Positions 48,564 to 56,879 of a stretch of 64,000 nt of DNA are shown here, piece by piece (the first letter of the stretch is position 1; each line of letters opens with the position of its first letter). The notes under the pieces were generated by a model. The model was given only the letters and a program-made list of their open reading frames with translations, ran no database searches and was not told the DNA's origin. The translations under genes were made by a program, and so were the position numbers. The stretch covers positions 25,483 through 89,482 of the forward strand of contig CAZZMD010000012.1 of assembly GCA_964655355.1 (NCBI GenBank). Reading direction: 5' to 3'. This stretch comes from CALGDE01 sp964655355 (GTDB taxonomy: Bacteria; Cyanobacteriota; Cyanobacteriia; CACIAM-69d).

Positions 48564-49094
48564 ATGTTGAATATCACCCTCGGTTTTACAGTTTGTCTTT
48601 CCCTTGTGGCCCTATTGCGGTGCTGGGGGCTGTCCCGTGATATCCGGACCATTGGGGCGCGCCTCAACCGCATGGAAGGGGCGATCGGCAACTTAACCCA
48701 CCGGATAGAGCTTCGCACCAGCGATGAACGGCAGCGGGTACGGGCGCTAGAAGATAGGACCCAGGTGAGTGAGGGGCAGCTCAAGTTTTTGCTGAATCGT
48801 ATTCAGCGCGTTGAATCTTTTCTGAAGGACCAGGGCTATCAGACGATCGCCCCTGCCAAGGGCACCACCGAGAATGTGAGCCGGCTAGATCTGAAACCCC
48901 AACGGGTGCCTAAACCGCAGGACTCAGACACCTCTGGCGACGACCCCAGCGCCTACAACCTGTGCGCCATCCCCCCCGACAACCGTTCTGCCAACGCGGG
49001 ACCCTCCCATGGGAGCGGCACCCCGGCCCGATATAAATCCAATCGACCGGCGACGGCTAAGCGGGTCAAGGATATGTGGGGGCTGGGGAATTAA
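48564..49094 (+). CDS. Hypothetical membrane-anchored coiled-coil protein
   Basis: A 176-residue protein with an N-terminal membrane helix (ITLGFTVCLSLVALLRCWGL) and a heptad-rich helix (IRTIGARLNRMEGAIGNLTHRIELRTSDERQRVRALEDRTQVSEGQLKFLLNRIQRVESFL, about 27-88). The Pro/Ser-rich tail is probably disordered and ends KRVKDMWGLGN. Its family is unknown to me. It is followed by ppx on the same strand within 81 bp. Confidence 0.65.
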   Translation: MLNITLGFTVCLSLVALLRCWGLSRDIRTIGARLNRMEGAIGNLTHRIELRTSDERQRVRALEDRTQVSEGQLKFLLNRIQRVESFLKDQGYQTIAPAKGTTENVSRLDLKPQRVPKPQDSDTSGDDPSAYNLCAIPPDNRSANAGPSHGSGTPARYKSNRPATAKRVKDMWGLGN

Positions 49095-49175
49095 ATCTCC
49101 CCATTGAGGGGCAGTCCATTGATACGATTGAGGCCGGAACATCAATCGGACAATTTAAAATCACTCGCGATCGCC

Positions 49176-50822
49176 ATGCCCAATACCGCTGCCCTGTCTG
49201 GCTGGGGGAAATCCTCCAGTTCTCTGGTGACCTTGCCCCGATCGCCAGTCTTGGCCGCGATCGATATTGGCACCAACTCGATTCATATGGCAGTCGTGCG
49301 GGTCAACCCAGATTTGCCCTCCTTTGAAATCATTGCCCGGGAAAAGGCGACGGTGCGGTTAGGCGATCGCGATCCCGTGACCGAAGAACTCACCCCAGAA
49401 GCCATTGAGCGATCGCTCGCGGCCCTGTCCCGATGTCGGGATCTCGCCACCAGTTTGAAGGTGGATCAAACCGTTGCCGTCGCCACCAGCGCCACTCGCG
49501 AGGCCCCCAACGGTCGCGCATTTCTGAAACAGGTTCAAAAAAACTTAGGACTCACGGTAGACCTTATCGCCGGTCCCGAAGAAGCGCGGCGGATTTATCT
49601 GGGGGTCCTATCGGGGTTGGAATTTGAAGGGCGTCCCCATGCGGTGATTGATATTGGCGGGGGATCAACGGAGTTGATCCTGGGGGATGGCCATGAACCG
49701 CGATATCTCAGCAGCACCAAGGTGGGCGCGGTACGACTGACGGCGGCGTTTATTAAGCACGATCCCCCCACCAAATCAGAATTTAACGCCTTGCAAAGTT
49801 ATGCCCGGGGCATGCTGGAGCGGGCCGCCGAAGAGCTTCAGGCGCAGCTCCACTCCCACGAATCCCTGAAGGATGTCACCCTCGTGGGTACGTCCGGCAC
49901 CATTGAATGTTTAGCGGAGTTCCATGCCCGCAGTAATTTGGGGATGGTTCCCTCTCCCCTCCAGGGCTACACCCTATCCCTAAAAGCAGTGCGGGAGATT
50001 GTGGATTATTTGCGCACCCTAACGGTCCAAAAACGCCGGGAGTTACCGGGGTTGAATGAGCGGCGGGCAGAGATCATTATTGCTGGTGCAGTGATCCTAC
50101 AGGAGGCGATGGAACTGCTGGGGTTGGATCATCTCGTGGTGTGCGAGCGCGCCCTGCGGGAAGGGATTGTAGTGGATTGGATGTTGGGCCATGGACTGAT
50201 TGAAGATCGGCTACGGTTCCAGCGATCGGTGCGCGAGCGAAGCACATTGGCTTTAGCCCACAAATATCAGGTCAACTTGGCTGCCGCAGAACATGTGGCG
50301 ACGTTGGCGCTGATGTTGTTTGACCAGAGCAAAGGGCTGCTCCATGACTGGGGAGAGGAGGAGCGGGAGCTATTGTGGACGGCGGCGGTGCTGCACCGGT
50401 GCGGGCTCCATATTGGGCATTCCGCCCACCACAAACATGCCTACTATCTGATTCGTCACGGGGAGCTGTTCGGCTTCACGGAAACCGAGGTTGAAATCAT
50501 TGCGAACCTAGCCCGATATCACCGTAAAAGCGCCCCGAAAAAACGCCACGAGAATTATCAGAGCTTGGCGGGCAAAGAAGCGCGGCGATTGGTGGATGAG
50601 TTGAGCCCGCTCCTGCGGTTGGCAGTGGCTTTAAATCGGCGACAAATTCAGGCGGTCGAGCGGGTGCAATGTCAGGTGTTGGGGGATCTGGAGAAATTCT
50701 GTCTGCTGATCTTCCCCGCCCATTCCAACGACAGTTGTGCCCTGGAGCAATGGAGCGTCAATCTGGAAAAGGGTATTTTTGAGGACCAATTCAAAGTGCC
50801 GCTGGAGTTGATTTTGGCTTAA
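49176..50822 (+). CDS. ppx: Exopolyphosphatase / guanosine pentaphosphate phosphatase
   Basis: A 548-residue enzyme of the Ppx/GppA family that removes terminal phosphate from polyphosphate and/or pppGpp. The ASKHA ATPase-fold motifs are VLAAIDIGTNSIHMAVV (about 26-42), VAVATSATREAPNG, AVIDIGGGSTELILG and LVGTSGTIECLA. The C-terminal half is an HD-type helical domain (LAHKYQVNLAAAEHVATLALMLFD, LHRCGLHIGHSAHHKHAYYLI). I chose the ATG at 49176; the frame is open from a TTG at 49104 without homology. Which substrate predominates cannot be told from sequence. Confidence 0.93.
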   Translation: MPNTAALSGWGKSSSSLVTLPRSPVLAAIDIGTNSIHMAVVRVNPDLPSFEIIAREKATVRLGDRDPVTEELTPEAIERSLAALSRCRDLATSLKVDQTVAVATSATREAPNGRAFLKQVQKNLGLTVDLIAGPEEARRIYLGVLSGLEFEGRPHAVIDIGGGSTELILGDGHEPRYLSSTKVGAVRLTAAFIKHDPPTKSEFNALQSYARGMLERAAEELQAQLHSHESLKDVTLVGTSGTIECLAEFHARSNLGMVPSPLQGYTLSLKAVREIVDYLRTLTVQKRRELPGLNERRAEIIIAGAVILQEAMELLGLDHLVVCERALREGIVVDWMLGHGLIEDRLRFQRSVRERSTLALAHKYQVNLAAAEHVATLALMLFDQSKGLLHDWGEEERELLWTAAVLHRCGLHIGHSAHHKHAYYLIRHGELFGFTETEVEIIANLARYHRKSAPKKRHENYQSLAGKEARRLVDELSPLLRLAVALNRRQIQAVERVQCQVLGDLEKFCLLIFPAHSNDSCALEQWSVNLEKGIFEDQFKVPLELILA

Positions 50823-50861
50823 GGACCGTTAAGAATTCGGGCGATCGCACCTGAAGACCGC

Positions 50862-51059
50862 TTACCAACGTCGTCGTCCCACGCCGGAAATGGCAATAAT
50901 CGCCAGGGCGATCGCCGCTCCCATCGGTACCCACAGGACAATCCCCGGCAGGAAGGTTAGCGGGCCAAGCCCCCGGAGTATCCAAACCAGGGCAAATCCC
51001 CCGGTCGCCCAAGCGCACCAAATCAAAACCGGGGATTTTCGGGGCGATCGCATCGACAT
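50862..51059 (-). CDS. Small two-helix membrane protein
   Basis: A 65-residue ORF with two hydrophobic helices (VLIWCAWATGGFALVWILRGLG and FLPGIVLWVPMGAAIALAIIAISG) and basic ends (MSMRSPRKS, GRRRW), which fits a membrane protein with both ends inside. It lies in the convergent-then-divergent gap between ppx and the pentapeptide gene, opposite to both. Not recognised. Confidence 0.5.
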   Translation of the reverse strand: MSMRSPRKSPVLIWCAWATGGFALVWILRGLGPLTFLPGIVLWVPMGAAIALAIIAISGVGRRRW

Positions 51060-51194
51060 GGGTCAACTCTCCAATAACGTCGGTGGCTCAATTCAGCAAT
51101 AAGAGCATCCATCTCGACGGCCATTGTGTCATCGTTATTGGAAGTTCGTAAGAACGCCGTCCCATCCCCATCCGATTCCTTGCCCCTCATTTCC

Positions 51195-52223
51195 ATGCGC
51201 TTTTCCTTATCTCTCCTGGTTTCATCCCTGGCGATCGCCGGAGTATCTCCCGCCTTAGCATTTGATCCCCAGCATCTACAGCAGCTTTATGCCACGGGGC
51301 AGTGCCCAGATTGCGATTTGCAAGAGGCAGAGATCCGTGGACTTAATGCGCAGAACGTAGATTTGACCGGGGCAAATTTGACGGATGCCATCATTGTCGA
51401 CTCGTCTCTAGTAGGGGCAGATTTTTCCCGCGCCGCGTTGGTGGGGATCACGTTTCAGGATGTGGATTTGGGGCGATCGCAGTTTTTCCAGACCCGGTTG
51501 CGGGATGCGGTGTTTGTTGGGGTGAATTTTGCGGGGGCGAGCTTTCGGGAGTCTTGGCTACGGGGGGCGAATTTGGTGGAGGCCGATTGGAGCCAGGTCA
51601 CCATCAAGCAGTTGGTGTTGCGGGAAGCGGATTTGATGGGGGCGAATTTGACGGGGTTGGATTTGTCGGGATCCCAGTTTAATGAGGCGGATTTAAGTCG
51701 CGCGAATTTGGTGGGCGCATCGGCAATTCGTGCCAATTTCCAAGGGGCAATTTTAGATGGCGTTGGTGCAGCAAATGTGAATTTTACGGGGGCAAGTTTC
51801 CAGGACGCTCAAATCCAGCGGGCGGATTTTTATGGCGCGAATTTATCGGCGGTCAATAGCGATCGCGCCGATTGGCAGGGGTCCATTTTGTCAGTCAGTA
51901 ATTTACGGGGATCATCCTTCCGGGGGGCGATCGCTCGCGGGGTCAATCTGCAAGGGGCGATCGCCACGGCGAGCGATTGGACGGGGGCGGATTTGAGTGG
52001 CGGGTCGGTGTATCGGGTGAATTTTGGCGCGAGTGTGTTGCGATCGCTGGATTTGGAAGGGGTGGATGCGCGACAGGCGAATTTTGGGGGCGCGCAGTTG
52101 GCGGATGCGGATTTTAGTTTTGCGAATGTGACGCGGGCGTACTTTTTTGGGGCGAATTTGGAGGGGGCGACGTTTGAGGGGACGGTGGGGAGGGAGCTGG
52201 CTCGTTTTATGGGGGAGCGGTAG
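51195..52223 (+). CDS. Exported pentapeptide-repeat protein
   Basis: A 342-residue protein: signal peptide (FSLSLLVSSLAIAGVSPALA), a short CPDC-containing region (QCPDCDLQEAEIRGLNA) and about 55 pentapeptide repeats of the A(D/N)LxX type forming a right-handed quadrilateral beta-helix, for example NLTGANLTDAIIVDSSLVGADFSRAAL and VNLQGAIATASDWTGADLSGG. It is expected in the periplasm or thylakoid lumen, where cyanobacteria have several such proteins of unclear role. I chose the ATG at 51195 because it begins the signal peptide. The two-hairpin element begins 20 bp after the stop. Confidence 0.88.
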   Translation: MRFSLSLLVSSLAIAGVSPALAFDPQHLQQLYATGQCPDCDLQEAEIRGLNAQNVDLTGANLTDAIIVDSSLVGADFSRAALVGITFQDVDLGRSQFFQTRLRDAVFVGVNFAGASFRESWLRGANLVEADWSQVTIKQLVLREADLMGANLTGLDLSGSQFNEADLSRANLVGASAIRANFQGAILDGVGAANVNFTGASFQDAQIQRADFYGANLSAVNSDRADWQGSILSVSNLRGSSFRGAIARGVNLQGAIATASDWTGADLSGGSVYRVNFGASVLRSLDLEGVDARQANFGGAQLADADFSFANVTRAYFFGANLEGATFEGTVGRELARFMGER

Positions 52224-52242
52224 ATACAGCGGAGTTGGTAGT

Positions 52243-52295
52243 CAGGGGCGCTGCCCCTGTACCCCGCCAAAGGGTCAGTGACCCTTTGGAATCCC
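52243..52295 (+). repeat. Two-hairpin 3'-end element, copy 1
   Basis: Stem A is caggggc/gcccctg (52243-52259) with loop gct. A 7-nt spacer taccccg follows. Stem B is ccaaagggtc/gaccctttgg (52267-52289) with loop agt, then aatccc. It lies in sense orientation 20 bp after the stop of the pentapeptide gene and in a convergent gap with rfbA. There is no T-run. Confidence 0.85.
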
Positions 52296-52312
52296 ATTTT
52301 CAAGGCAGCTTA

Positions 52313-53386
52313 CTAGGCGAGTTCGATTTGGGAGTCGTCGCCGATCATGAAGCGGAGGGCTTTGGGACGGCGCGGTGCGGCGGTGAGTTTGGCTCGTTGG
52401 CCAACAACACTGTCCACAATTCGCTGATGCAGTCCGTCGATGACGGCGCCTTTGAGGATGACGCTATGGTCTAGATCCACGTCCACAAGGCGGGTGCCGT
52501 CGGCGATGCTGGTATAAGGACCGATGTAGCAGTTTTCGAGTTCGCAGCCTTTGCCGATGATGACGGGTCCCCGCACGGTGGAGTTTTTTAGGGTTGAACC
52601 CGCGCCAATGGCAACCCGGCCAATGGCTTGGCTGTCCTCATCCAGCTCCCCTTGATTTTCGGTGGCAAGGGTCGTGTCCAAAATGATGCGATTGGCTTCC
52701 AACAGGTCGTCTTTTTTCCCGGTATCAAGCCACCATCCATCCAAAAGTCGCGAGGCCACAGCTTTGCCAGTATCAATCAACTCTTGGATTGCATCGGTAA
52801 TTTCCAATTCCCCCCGCGCTGAAGGTTGGATCGCATCGATCGCCCCATGAATCGCCGGACCAAAGAAGTAAATCCCCACCAAGGCCAGGTTTGACGGCGG
52901 ATTTTTCGGTTTTTCGACTAATTTCAATACCCGTCCTGACTCATCCACCGTTGCCACCCCAAAAGCACTGGGGTTTTCAACCTGACGCAGCAAGATACAG
53001 CCGTCAAACTGGTTTTCCTGGAACGGCTTCAGGAATTGACTCAAATCCGCCTGGATAACGTTGTCCCCCAGGTACATTACGAACGCATCATCCTTGAGGA
53101 ACGGTCGCGCCACCTTTACCGCATGGGCTAACCCCGCCGGCTCCTCTTGCAAAATGTAGGTAATCGTCGCCCCAAATTGAGACCCATCGCCGGTTTTTTG
53201 GCGAATTTCTTCGCCGGTTTCCGGGCTGATGATAATGCCAATCTCGGTGATCCCCGCCGCGACAATGCGCTCAATGCCATACCAAAGGATAGGTTTATTC
53301 GCCACCGGCACCAACTGCTTCGCCCCCGTATAGGTCAACGGGCGCAACCGGGTTCCACGGCCCCCGGACAGAATCAACGCTTTCAT
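52313..53386 (-). CDS. rfbA: Glucose-1-phosphate thymidylyltransferase, long form
   Basis: A 357-residue enzyme that makes dTDP-glucose from glucose-1-phosphate and dTTP. The nucleotidyl-transfer motif GGRGTRLRPLTYTGAKQLVPVANKP opens the protein, and EEPAGLAHAVKVA, VMYLGDNV and GWWLDTGKKDDL follow. The C-terminal 110 residues (IGAGSTLKNSTVRGPVIIGKGCELENCYIGPYTSIADG) are a left-handed beta-helix, so this is the long StrD/RmlA3-like form. It is the last of three leftward dTDP-sugar genes. Confidence 0.93.
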   Translation of the reverse strand: MKALILSGGRGTRLRPLTYTGAKQLVPVANKPILWYGIERIVAAGITEIGIIISPETGEEIRQKTGDGSQFGATITYILQEEPAGLAHAVKVARPFLKDDAFVMYLGDNVIQADLSQFLKPFQENQFDGCILLRQVENPSAFGVATVDESGRVLKLVEKPKNPPSNLALVGIYFFGPAIHGAIDAIQPSARGELEITDAIQELIDTGKAVASRLLDGWWLDTGKKDDLLEANRIILDTTLATENQGELDEDSQAIGRVAIGAGSTLKNSTVRGPVIIGKGCELENCYIGPYTSIADGTRLVDVDLDHSVILKGAVIDGLHQRIVDSVVGQRAKLTAAPRRPKALRFMIGDDSQIELA

Positions 53387-53439
53387 GGCAACGGTTTCCT
53401 CAAAAAGTTAAACGGTCACAGCACCGGTATCGAGCCAAG

Positions 53440-54315
53440 CTAAGCCAGATAACTGGCCAACATCTTCCGCAGCCCCTGACGCCAATGGGGCGCAGGATAT
53501 CCCAACGTCGCAGCAAGTTTGCCCCCCGCCAACACCGAATAGGACGGACGCTGGGCCGGCGTCGGATAGTCAGCAGTCGTAATCGGCGTCACCTCCTCAA
53601 TGGCGAGGGTCGCCCCCAACGCCTTCGCCTCCTCAAAAATCGCCACAGCAAAGTCGTACCAACTGGCGGCACCGCTATTGGTGTAGTGATAAACCCCAGC
53701 CAAGTCTGCACCCCGCATCGGCACCATCGCCGCGATCGCCGCCGCCAAATCCCCGGTCCAAGTAGGACTCCCAATCTGATCCGCCACCACCCGCAACGCC
53801 GAGCGATCGCCCCCGAGCCGCAACATCGTCTTCACAAAATTACCGGTACCCCCCGTCCCATAGACCCAAGCTGTCCGAATAATGGCGCAATGATTCGGCG
53901 CTGCTTTCGCGATCGCCCGCTCCCCCGCCAATTTCGACTGCCCATAAACCCCGAGGGGATCCGTGGGATCGGTTTCTAGATAAGGGCGGCCCTGACTGCC
54001 ATTGAAAACATAATCCGTCGACACATGGAATAAAAATCCCTGGCGATCGCGCGCCACCCGCGCCAGAATCCCCGGCGCATCCCCATTCACCGCCTGGGCA
54101 AGATCCGGCTCACTCTCCGCCTTATCCACTGCCGTATAAGCCGCCGCATTCACAATCACATCCGGCTCGAGCGCCATCACCTGCTCATACAGGGCATCCG
54201 TCTGGGATAAATCCACCACCGAGCGATCGGCCGCAATTACCTCCCCGAGCGGTTCCAGAAGCGGCCGTAACTCTTGCCCCAACTGTCCCTTCGCCCCCGT
54301 CAGCAAAATCCGCAT
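53440..54315 (-). CDS. rfbD: dTDP-4-dehydrorhamnose reductase
   Basis: A 291-residue NAD(P)-dependent short-chain reductase for the last step to dTDP-L-rhamnose. The dinucleotide motif is RILLTGAKGQLGQEL, with VDLSQTDALYEQV and VNAAAYTAVDKAE; the catalytic Tyr and Lys lie in GVYGQSKLAGE, and VSTDYVFNG and RTAWVYG are family signatures. It follows rfbC by 9 bp. Confidence 0.95.
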   Translation of the reverse strand: MRILLTGAKGQLGQELRPLLEPLGEVIAADRSVVDLSQTDALYEQVMALEPDVIVNAAAYTAVDKAESEPDLAQAVNGDAPGILARVARDRQGFLFHVSTDYVFNGSQGRPYLETDPTDPLGVYGQSKLAGERAIAKAAPNHCAIIRTAWVYGTGGTGNFVKTMLRLGGDRSALRVVADQIGSPTWTGDLAAAIAAMVPMRGADLAGVYHYTNSGAASWYDFAVAIFEEAKALGATLAIEEVTPITTADYPTPAQRPSYSVLAGGKLAATLGYPAPHWRQGLRKMLASYLA

Positions 54316-54324
54316 ACCCTCCCC

Positions 54325-54891
54325 CTAAACCGCAGCAACGGCGCGATATTCAAACAAATCCGCCTCTGCCAGGGGCAATCCAGCCTCATCCTTCGCCGAC
54401 AACTGCACCTCCCCATCAAACCCCCAATCCACGCCGATCGCCGGGTCATTCCACAAAATCGACCGCTCATAGGCAGGGGCATAATAATCGGTGGTCTTGT
54501 AGAGCACCTCCGCCATGTCCGAATACACCACAAACCCGTGGGCGAACCCTGCCGGCACCCAGAGCTGGTGCTTATTCTCCGCACTCAACAGGGCCCCCAC
54601 CCAATGGCCAAACGTCGGCGACCCCTTACGAATATCCACCGCCACATCAAAAATCTCACCTGCCGCCGCCCGTACCAACTTCCCCTGGGGCTGCTTAATC
54701 TGATAATGCAACCCCCGCAGCACCCCCTTGCGGGACCGGGAATGATTATCCTGCACAAAACTATCCGTCACCCCCGTCAAATCAGCGAAGGTTTGCTGAT
54801 TAAAACTCTCAAAAAAAAAGCCGCGGTCATCCCCGAAAACCTTCGGCTCGACCAACAGCACCTCAGGAATCGCCGTCGGAGTCACATTCAT
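54325..54891 (-). CDS. rfbC: dTDP-4-dehydrorhamnose 3,5-epimerase
   Basis: A 188-residue cupin enzyme. VFGDDRGFFFESFNQQTF, QDNHSRSRKGVLRGLHYQ, VDIRKGSPTFGHW and PAGFAHGFVVYSDMAEVLYKTTDYY are canonical, including the catalytic His in RGLHYQ. It is the first of the three rfb genes. The dehydratase rfbB is not present in the window, so the pathway must be completed from elsewhere. Confidence 0.95.
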   Translation of the reverse strand: MNVTPTAIPEVLLVEPKVFGDDRGFFFESFNQQTFADLTGVTDSFVQDNHSRSRKGVLRGLHYQIKQPQGKLVRAAAGEIFDVAVDIRKGSPTFGHWVGALLSAENKHQLWVPAGFAHGFVVYSDMAEVLYKTTDYYAPAYERSILWNDPAIGVDWGFDGEVQLSAKDEAGLPLAEADLFEYRAVAAV

Positions 54892-54972
54892 AACCGTTGC
54901 ACCTTCTGGGACAGGGAGCTGAAAAACGACTAGAGCCTACCACAAATCGGCGATCGCCCTGATCCCAGGAGT

Positions 54973-55021
54973 CCAGAGGAGCCCAGCTCCTTTGGCGGGG
55001 GACTGGGGGCAGCGCCCCCAG
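54973..55021 (-). repeat. Two-hairpin 3'-end element, copy 2
   Basis: Read on the minus strand: stem A ctgggggc/gcccccag (55021-55003) with loop gct, spacer tcccccg, stem B ccaaaggagc/gctcctctgg (54995-54973) with loop tgg. It begins 34 nt after the hlyD stop codon, in sense orientation. Both stems differ from copy 1 by paired changes that keep base pairing. Confidence 0.85.
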
Positions 55022-55055
55022 AGCCAGAAACTATGCAGGACCCCAAAATCCCTAT

Positions 55056-56555
55056 CTAACGCACCGTCTCAAAACTATCGGCACGGGACTTAAACTGCCC
55101 CAAGAAAATATCCAACACCGAGCGCTTCCGGGTCTTAATCCGCGCCGACACCGACATCCCGGCCTGAATATCAAACTCATTCCCATTGTTAGTCACCAAA
55201 CTCTGGCTATCCAACTTAATCTTCAGCGGGAAATGGAACGTCGGAATCTCCTGAGTCGGCGCCAACGCATCGGACCCAATCGACACCAACTCCCCATCAA
55301 TACTGCCGAACTCCAGGGACGGGAACGAATCAATATTCACCTCCACCGGCATCCCCGTGCGAATAAACCCAATATCCTTATTGGTCACATACACCGACGC
55401 GATCAAATCCCCATCGGGAACAATGCTCAAAATCGGCTCCGTCGGATTCGCCACATACCCCGGCCCACTGGCCTGAATATCGAACACCCGCCCCGCCAAA
55501 GGCGCGCGCAACTCCTGAAACCGCAGCGCCTGCTCCGCCCGAATAATCTGCCCCTCCACCTGGGCAATCTGTCCCCGTACCTGGGCAATATCCCGACGAT
55601 TGCTCAAACTCGATCGCGCCAACTGACTATCCAAATCGGCGATCGCCTGATCATTCACCGCAATGCGATTTTCAATATCCGCCGCCCAGGACGCCTCAGC
55701 GGACCGAATCTCCGCCTCCTGCCCGCGAATCGACGCCCGCAACCGCCCCTGCCGCTCCCGCAAACTAGCGATTTGACCCTCAATATTGGTCACACTCTCG
55801 GCATTACTCAACACCGTCTGCTGCTGCTGCTTAAACTGCAACTCCGGAATCGCCCCCTCCTCAACCAGGGGTCTCAAATCCGCCACAATCCCCTCATTAA
55901 TCGCCAAGCGCTGCTGATTCTGCCGCAGTCGCACCTGCAGGGCATCAATCTGGACCCGCACATCCGCCAAATCTTGGGTCAGCTCCCGACGCTGCGATCG
56001 CAACTGTTCCACCCGCGCCCGCTGGGCCGTCCGATTCTGCACCAACCGACTCGCCTGACTCGGTGCCGGGGGCGACTCCCCGCGCAATAACGCCCGATAA
56101 TACGCATTCTCCGCAATCCGCACCTGACGATTACGGCGCAAATCCGCCACCGCACCACCACTATTCAACGATCCAATATCCGTCCCCGCCTGCTCAGAGC
56201 GCAGCACATCCAACTGACGCTGCAACGCCGACCGATTCTGCTGGAGCGACTCCGAATCCGCCTCCTCCCCCGTCGGGTCAAAGGTCACCAACAACTGTCC
56301 CTTCTCAACGCGATCGCCACTATCCACCAAAATCTCACGGACCACCCCACCCGAGGGCGCCTTCACCTCCTTCGAACCCTCCTCCGGCTCCAACTTCCCC
56401 TGGACCGGTACTGATTGGTCGATTTGAGCCACCGCCGCCCAAGTAATGCCCGACACCACCACCGTCATCATTGCCCAAATGAATGCACTGGTCAGCAGCG
56501 CAGGACGCTGGAGCAAAACAGGGGCTTCTTCTTTTCCAACAAGCGATCTGAACAT
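55056..56555 (-). CDS. HlyD-type membrane fusion protein of a type I secretion system
   Basis: A 499-residue periplasmic adaptor. One membrane helix near the start (LLTSAFIWAMMTVVVSGITWAAVAQ, about residues 20-45) is followed by the lipoyl half-motif (VQGKLEPEEGSKEVKAPSGGVVREILVDSGDRVEKGQLLVTFD) and a long coiled coil (about 110-345). The second lipoyl half and beta-barrel follow (RAPLAGRVFDIQASGPGYVANPTEPILSIVPDGD). It would bridge the ABC exporter and an outer-membrane TolC-like channel, which is not in the window. The exporter gene lies upstream, 324 bp away, on the same strand. Confidence 0.92.
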   Translation of the reverse strand: MFRSLVGKEEAPVLLQRPALLTSAFIWAMMTVVVSGITWAAVAQIDQSVPVQGKLEPEEGSKEVKAPSGGVVREILVDSGDRVEKGQLLVTFDPTGEEADSESLQQNRSALQRQLDVLRSEQAGTDIGSLNSGGAVADLRRNRQVRIAENAYYRALLRGESPPAPSQASRLVQNRTAQRARVEQLRSQRRELTQDLADVRVQIDALQVRLRQNQQRLAINEGIVADLRPLVEEGAIPELQFKQQQQTVLSNAESVTNIEGQIASLRERQGRLRASIRGQEAEIRSAEASWAADIENRIAVNDQAIADLDSQLARSSLSNRRDIAQVRGQIAQVEGQIIRAEQALRFQELRAPLAGRVFDIQASGPGYVANPTEPILSIVPDGDLIASVYVTNKDIGFIRTGMPVEVNIDSFPSLEFGSIDGELVSIGSDALAPTQEIPTFHFPLKIKLDSQSLVTNNGNEFDIQAGMSVSARIKTRKRSVLDIFLGQFKSRADSFETVR

Positions 56556-56879
56556 GGGATTGTCACCAAAGTGGGCAATGAAGGGGTGGGGTCATCGTCA
56601 CTGTCTGATTAGCGGTCTGATGCGCGGTAGGGCCACAGCGCTATTGGCCGACGCAAACAAGGGTAGAGCACAACCAGACAGAACAGGAAGGGATTGGGAT
56701 ATAAGAATCCAAATTTGAATCTAAGGTTGCCAAATCATCATCCGTCAGCCTGACGGGATCAAGTCCAGGGACGAGATTGAGGCCTCAAGGTTTCATGGCT
56801 TGGGAGTTTCATGGCTTGGGAATTTCATGGCTTGGGTTAACGCCCCCCGAGCCATAGGGTAGCGAAACCGGGCTAAGCC
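56556..56879. other. Gap between the exporter and hlyD with a 16-bp triple repeat
   Basis: tttcatggcttgggag, tttcatggcttgggaa and tttcatggcttgggtt lie head to tail at 56791-56838. A perfect 12-bp palindrome ttgaggcctcaa stands just beside them (56777-56788). There is no terminator with a T-run, so read-through from the exporter into hlyD is possible. No gene seen. Confidence 0.7.
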
